From contig JAFLKZ010000018.1 in the NCBI GenBank assembly GCA_019162915.1, positions 1-8,922 on the forward strand: a stretch of DNA of 8,922 nt, read 5' to 3'. Positions within the stretch are counted from its first letter, which is position 1; each line of letters begins with the position of its first letter. The notes beneath the pieces are model-generated. The model made no database searches, was not told where the DNA came from, and saw only the letters and a program-made list of their open reading frames with translations. The stretch is from Campylobacteraceae bacterium (GTDB taxonomy: Bacteria; Campylobacterota; Campylobacteria; Campylobacterales; Sulfurospirillaceae). Made by a program: the position numbers and the translations under genes. Below are positions 6,157 through 8,922 of this stretch, piece by piece.

Positions 6157-7596
6157 ATGGTCAACAAGCAAGAACGGAATAAAAATGATTTATTTGCCTA
6201 TTCTGCAATAGCATTTTTCTTTAAAAACAGAATATTTTTAACGCTTTTACGAATGAGTGTTTTAGCACTGTTCATCTATGCGATTATCTTGGGTTTTATA
6301 GCTCCGACAAAAGCACAAAATAGTTTTACCACTATGCTTTTTTGGTCACTCTTTTGGCCACTTTTTATGGTGGTGACACTCTCGACTTTTGGACGCCTTT
6401 TTTGCGGTATTTGCCCACATGCATTTGTGGGTAAATACTTCACTAAAATAGGTCTTCAAAAAACACCACCAAAATGGCTTAAACAACCAATCATAGGTGT
6501 TTTACTTCTCTTTTTTGGTTGGTGGGTCGTTTATTATATTTATCCTAGTGCCTATAAAACGCCTTTAAATAGTGCTATCTTTTTTACTATCATGAGTCTT
6601 GTAGCTTTTGGCTTTTTCTTTGTTTATAAAGAAATGAGTTACTGCAAATATATCTGTCCAATTGGAACATTGACACGTACTTTTTCAAAAGTTTCGTTTA
6701 CATGGCTTGGAACTTATGCAAAAAGTTGTCAAAGTTGCAAAACATTTGAGTGTTCAAAAGCATGTACTTATGACCTTAAACCTTTTAGCTTTGATCATAA
6801 AACCTCTATGGGAGATTGTACTTTATGTATGGATTGTGCACAAGTGTGTGAATCGATTAGTTTCAAAGTGACGAAGCCTTCTTCTTCTCTTTTTCAAAAA
6901 TTTCAAACCTCTACAGCTGAAGTATGGGCTATCTTACTGATTACTTCTGCCATTACTATCACCATGAGTTTTCATCACTCGTTAAGTCGTGTGGCAATTA
7001 GTGATAGTTACTTTTGGGTTCAAACAGGTCAATGGTTGCAAAATAGCGTTGGCATTAATGGTATTGATTATATTGGAATAAGTGCTCTTCTTTGGGCAGT
7101 CATTTTCACAGTAGGTTTTGCAAGTGGAGGGATTTTTATCGCTTCGAAACTTTTACATGTAAACTTTAAATCAGCTTTTTACACACTTTCGTACGCGTTT
7201 ATTCCTATTTTTATTATCGGTGGGTTATCCCATACTTACGAGTTTTTCTTTGTGCATCATTACAGCAATATTATCAATGGTTTTATCAATGGATTTCATC
7301 TTGATTTTCAAGAAATTGCCCCGTTGGCTTCTAAAAAAGAGGGATGGTTAAAAATCTTTAATGTGATGAATTATATTGCTATTGTTTGGGCTTTTTTGAT
7401 TCTTGCTAAAAGACTGACTTTTTTTGAAGGTAAATTTTTGAAAAAAGCTTTGGCTTTTCTCTTTGCTTCACTTTTGATACAGTTTTATTTGGGCTTAAAT
7501 CTTTATAAAGTTTATGCTTTTGCCACCTATGGTGCTAAAACAAGCGAACATATACATGTAAAGTCGCCATCTAAAGCTACGGAAGAGTGTCATTAA
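6157..7596 (+). CDS. Membrane polyferredoxin (NapH/NosR/CcoG-like), putative metal reductase
   Basis: A 479-aa inner-membrane iron-sulfur protein. Four TM segments (about 28-52, 60-80, 110-131, 139-158) precede a cytoplasmic ferredoxin region, then five more TMs (about 255-273, 305-330, 340-365, 400-420, 430-455). Two membrane-edge Cys-Pro motifs are present: Cys83/Cys86 (FCGICP) and Cys163/Cys167 (CKYICP). Ferredoxin cysteines are 191/194/199/203 and 221/224/227/231, for two [4Fe-4S] clusters. Relatives pass electrons in nitrate or N2O respiration or, for CcoG, are reported to reduce Cu(II). Here the gene sits between a TonB receptor and ExbBD-TonB, so reduction of an imported metal or its chelate is the best inference. 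The C-terminal TM block is longer than in NapH and holds several histidines; the tail has His465, His467, Cys478 and His479. AAGGGA (6146-6151) serves the ATG; the stop overlaps exbB by 1 nt. Confidence 0.85.
   Translation: MVNKQERNKNDLFAYSAIAFFFKNRIFLTLLRMSVLALFIYAIILGFIAPTKAQNSFTTMLFWSLFWPLFMVVTLSTFGRLFCGICPHAFVGKYFTKIGLQKTPPKWLKQPIIGVLLLFFGWWVVYYIYPSAYKTPLNSAIFFTIMSLVAFGFFFVYKEMSYCKYICPIGTLTRTFSKVSFTWLGTYAKSCQSCKTFECSKACTYDLKPFSFDHKTSMGDCTLCMDCAQVCESISFKVTKPSSSLFQKFQTSTAEVWAILLITSAITITMSFHHSLSRVAISDSYFWVQTGQWLQNSVGINGIDYIGISALLWAVIFTVGFASGGIFIASKLLHVNFKSAFYTLSYAFIPIFIIGGLSHTYEFFFVHHYSNIINGFINGFHLDFQEIAPLASKKEGWLKIFNVMNYIAIVWAFLILAKRLTFFEGKFLKKALAFLFASLLIQFYLGLNLYKVYAFATYGAKTSEHIHVKSPSKATEECH
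7152..7163. repeat. Copy 3 of recurring palindrome (perfect 12-bp core)
   Basis: TTTACATGTAAA is perfect over 12 bp; the flanking bases (T before, C after) break the 14-mer. It lies in the polyferredoxin gene, where it encodes LLHVN in the frame TTA-CAT-GTA. Confidence 0.7.
7551..7563. repeat. Copy 4 of recurring palindrome (one mismatch)
   Basis: TATACATGTAAAG matches the motif except for A at 7552. It encodes the IHVK part of the polyferredoxin tail. Confidence 0.5.
7581..7587 (+). promoter_or_regulatory. Shine-Dalgarno deciding the exbB start
   Basis: GGAAGAG ends 8 nt before the ATG at 7596, which is good spacing. The in-frame GTG at 7587 would overlap this site and is therefore unlikely to be the start. 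Confidence 0.6.
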
Positions 7597-8045
7597 TGCT
7601 CTCGATTGCATTTTTACAAAATCTTGTAGATTATGGTGTCATTGGATTGCTAGGGGTGATGAGTTTTTTAACCTTCTTTTTTTGGGTGGAGCGGTTACTC
7701 TTTTATCGCTCCCTTGACCTAGCAAAGTATCCTCATAAAGAAGAACTGGAAATGGAAATTACAAACCACGTCCATATTCTTTCTACTTTTGGCTCAAATG
7801 CACCATACATTGGACTTTTAGGAACAGTTTTTGGCATCATTTTGACTTTTTATACGATGGGCCAAAGTGGAGAGATGGATGTTAAACATATTATGTCTTC
7901 TCTCTCTTTAGCACTTAAAGCTACGGCTATGGGACTTATAGTAGCTATTCCAGCTATCTTTTTATACAACCATTTAGTGCGAAAAATAGAAAAAATTCTC
8001 GTTCAATGGAAACTTTTACATAAAGTGTCAACACATGCAACTTAA
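7596..8045 (+). CDS. exbB: ExbB, proton-channel subunit of the TonB energy-coupling complex
   Basis: A 149-aa MotA/TolQ/ExbB-family inner-membrane protein of the short type found in Campylobacterota. One TM lies near residues 10-30 (GVIGLLGVMSFLTFFFW). The family core follows: APYIGLLGTVFGIILTFYTMG (about 66-87), then SLSLALKATAMGLIVAIPAIFLYNHLV (about 105-132). With ExbD it uses the proton gradient to drive TonB. I place the start at ATG 7596, which shares one base with the polyferredoxin stop (TAATG) and has a good Shine-Dalgarno; a GTG at 7587 in the same frame is less likely. The end overlaps exbD by 11 nt, so translation is coupled. The position directly after receptor and polyferredoxin indicates a dedicated motor. 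Confidence 0.92.
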   Translation: MLSIAFLQNLVDYGVIGLLGVMSFLTFFFWVERLLFYRSLDLAKYPHKEELEMEITNHVHILSTFGSNAPYIGLLGTVFGIILTFYTMGQSGEMDVKHIMSSLSLALKATAMGLIVAIPAIFLYNHLVRKIEKILVQWKLLHKVSTHAT

Positions 8046-8412
8046 ACGATTTGATGCCATCAATGTCGTACCATTTATCGATATCATGCTTGTTTTATTG
8101 GTAATAGTTTTGACGACGGCTACTTTTGTTTCACGTGGTATGATTCCTGTAGATTTAGGAGAGGCAAAAGCTTCTGAAGCTATGAAAACGCATAAAGATT
8201 TAGTCATTACCATCTCTAAAGAGGGAAATTATTATTTTAATGATAAAGTAATAGACCCTTCTTCCTTAGAGCAAGAACTTTTAAGTTACGCTGTCCAAAG
8301 TGTCGTATTTATTAATTGCGATAAGTACGCCTCTTTTGAACCATTTGTGATTATTCTAAATCTTTTAAAGCAACACCATTATACTAAGCTTGAAGTGGTT
8401 ACTAAACGATGA
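8035..8412 (+). CDS. exbD: ExbD, stator subunit of the TonB energy-coupling complex
   Basis: A 125-aa ExbD/TolR-family protein with a very short cytoplasmic N-terminus, one TM (about residues 12-33) and a periplasmic domain. The essential proton-carrying aspartate is Asp16 in NVVPFIDIMLVLLVI, equal to Asp25 of E. coli ExbD. The periplasmic part (LVITISKEGNYYFNDKVID and so on) follows the family pattern. It starts inside the end of exbB (11-nt overlap) with only a weak AAAG upstream (8022-8025), so it probably depends on ribosomes finishing exbB. Its own stop overlaps tonB by 4 nt (ATGA). Confidence 0.92.
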   Translation: MQLKRFDAINVVPFIDIMLVLLVIVLTTATFVSRGMIPVDLGEAKASEAMKTHKDLVITISKEGNYYFNDKVIDPSSLEQELLSYAVQSVVFINCDKYASFEPFVIILNLLKQHHYTKLEVVTKR

Positions 8413-8922
8413 ATAGATATATTGGCGCATTAGGAATAACACTCTTTTTTTATCTATCGTGCGTGGGAGCTTTTTTTCTTAGCAATATATTTTTTTCTTC
8501 AAAAAGAGAAGCTTTTCCGCTGAGTGAAACTATTGCCATTGTCATTCAAAAAGAGCAGATGCCTACACCGCCAATGCAAGTTTCCGCTCCACATCCTTCC
8601 GCTTCTCAAACACTTCCTCCTTTAATCCCAATTGTTAAAGAAAAGCCTGTTGCAAAAGTGCAAAAAAACAAAAGTATTGCCCTTCTCCAAGACAAAGTAG
8701 CATTGCCGATTATCGCCCAAATTGAAAAAGAAGAGAGTTCACTTTCTTCTTTACCCGAGAAACAAGCAGTTGTTGTGCCAAAACAGATTAAGGGTGAAAC
8801 TTTACATGTAAAGCAACAACGCTATTTCCAACATTTAAAAGAGCGTATTAATCAACATAAATTCTATCCCAAAATTGCGCAGAAAAAAAGTATTGAAGGA
8901 AATGTCATCGTAGAGTTTACCA
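8409..8922 (+). CDS. tonB: TonB, energy transducer (C-terminus cut by window end)
   Basis: The open frame from ATG 8409 runs to the window end, 171 codons with no stop. An N-terminal TM anchor (about residues 5-29, YIGALGITLFFYLSCVGAFF) is followed by a periplasmic Pro/Lys/Gln-rich spacer (about 50-137; QMPTPPMQ, LPPLIPIVKEKP). The start of the TonB C-terminal domain follows: YFQHLKERINQHKFYPKIA and then IEGNVIVEFT, matching the YP and GxVxVxF landmarks of the family. The remaining C-terminal domain, perhaps 45-60 residues, lies outside. It overlaps exbD by 4 nt and completes a private ExbBD-TonB set for the receptor at 4043. The TM lacks the histidine of E. coli TonB (SHLS motif), as far as I can see, having SCVG instead. 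Confidence 0.88.
   Translation, partial: MNRYIGALGITLFFYLSCVGAFFLSNIFFSSKREAFPLSETIAIVIQKEQMPTPPMQVSAPHPSASQTLPPLIPIVKEKPVAKVQKNKSIALLQDKVALPIIAQIEKEESSLSSLPEKQAVVVPKQIKGETLHVKQQRYFQHLKERINQHKFYPKIAQKKSIEGNVIVEFT
8800..8813. repeat. Copy 5 of recurring palindrome CTTTACATGTAAAG (perfect)
   Basis: A perfect 14-bp palindrome in the spacer-coding part of tonB, encoding TLHVK in the frame TTA-CAT-GTA. Confidence 0.75.

Noticed and set aside
7587..7595. GTG start for exbB three codons upstream
   Set aside because: The GTG overlaps the GGAAGAG ribosome site, while ATG 7596 has correct spacing and a typical TAATG overlap.
1..8922. Insertion sequence, CRISPR array, tRNA or rRNA
   Set aside because: No transposase, regularly spaced direct repeats, tRNA-like cloverleaf or rRNA sequence was recognised by eye.

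Overview
The window looks like a piece of a low-GC Campylobacterota (epsilonproteobacterial) chromosome, most likely a Sulfurospirillum-like free-living organism. The grounds are AT-rich intergenic DNA, tightly packed and overlapping genes, a short (~150 aa) ExbB, a Tat-exported protein, and a NapH/NosR/CcoG-type membrane polyferredoxin. The genus is inferred from the general character of the proteins and has not been checked by a search.

Left part (1-1924, + strand): the lysine-rich tail of an unidentified gene ends at 66 and is followed by a terminator-like hairpin. After a 174-bp gap comes a three-gene, translationally coupled cluster: a Tat-exported transglutaminase-like protein (C-H-D triad intact), a MerT-family inner-membrane metal transporter and a MerP-family periplasmic HMA metal-binding protein. 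No merR, merA or other mercury-detoxification gene is in the window, so the transported metal is open.

Middle (1921-3651, - strand): a DeaD/CsdA-type DEAD-box RNA helicase with a long RG-rich tail converges on merP. The two coding regions overlap by 4 bp, and a 12-bp perfect hairpin inside the end of merP probably serves as a shared terminator. The helicase seems to have a ~200-nt leader that contains two mutually exclusive hairpins.

Right part (4043-8922, + strand): a five-gene operon encodes a TonB-dependent outer-membrane receptor, a nine-TM polyferredoxin, ExbB, ExbD and TonB (cut by the window end). The last four are joined by overlaps of 1, 11 and 4 nt. The arrangement reads as a self-contained system: the receptor takes up a ligand using its own ExbBD-TonB motor, and the polyferredoxin supplies electrons at the inner membrane, plausibly to reduce an imported metal (Fe(III) or Cu(II)). 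This receptor/polyferredoxin coupling is the most interesting system here; its substrate cannot be read from the sequence. The upstream region holds a perfect 12-bp inverted repeat and a second AT-rich dyad that are candidate operators.

Across the window the palindrome CTTTACATGTAAAG recurs: two perfect 14-mers, one further perfect 12-bp core and two one-mismatch copies, in both coding and non-coding DNA and in two different reading frames. This points to selection at the DNA level.
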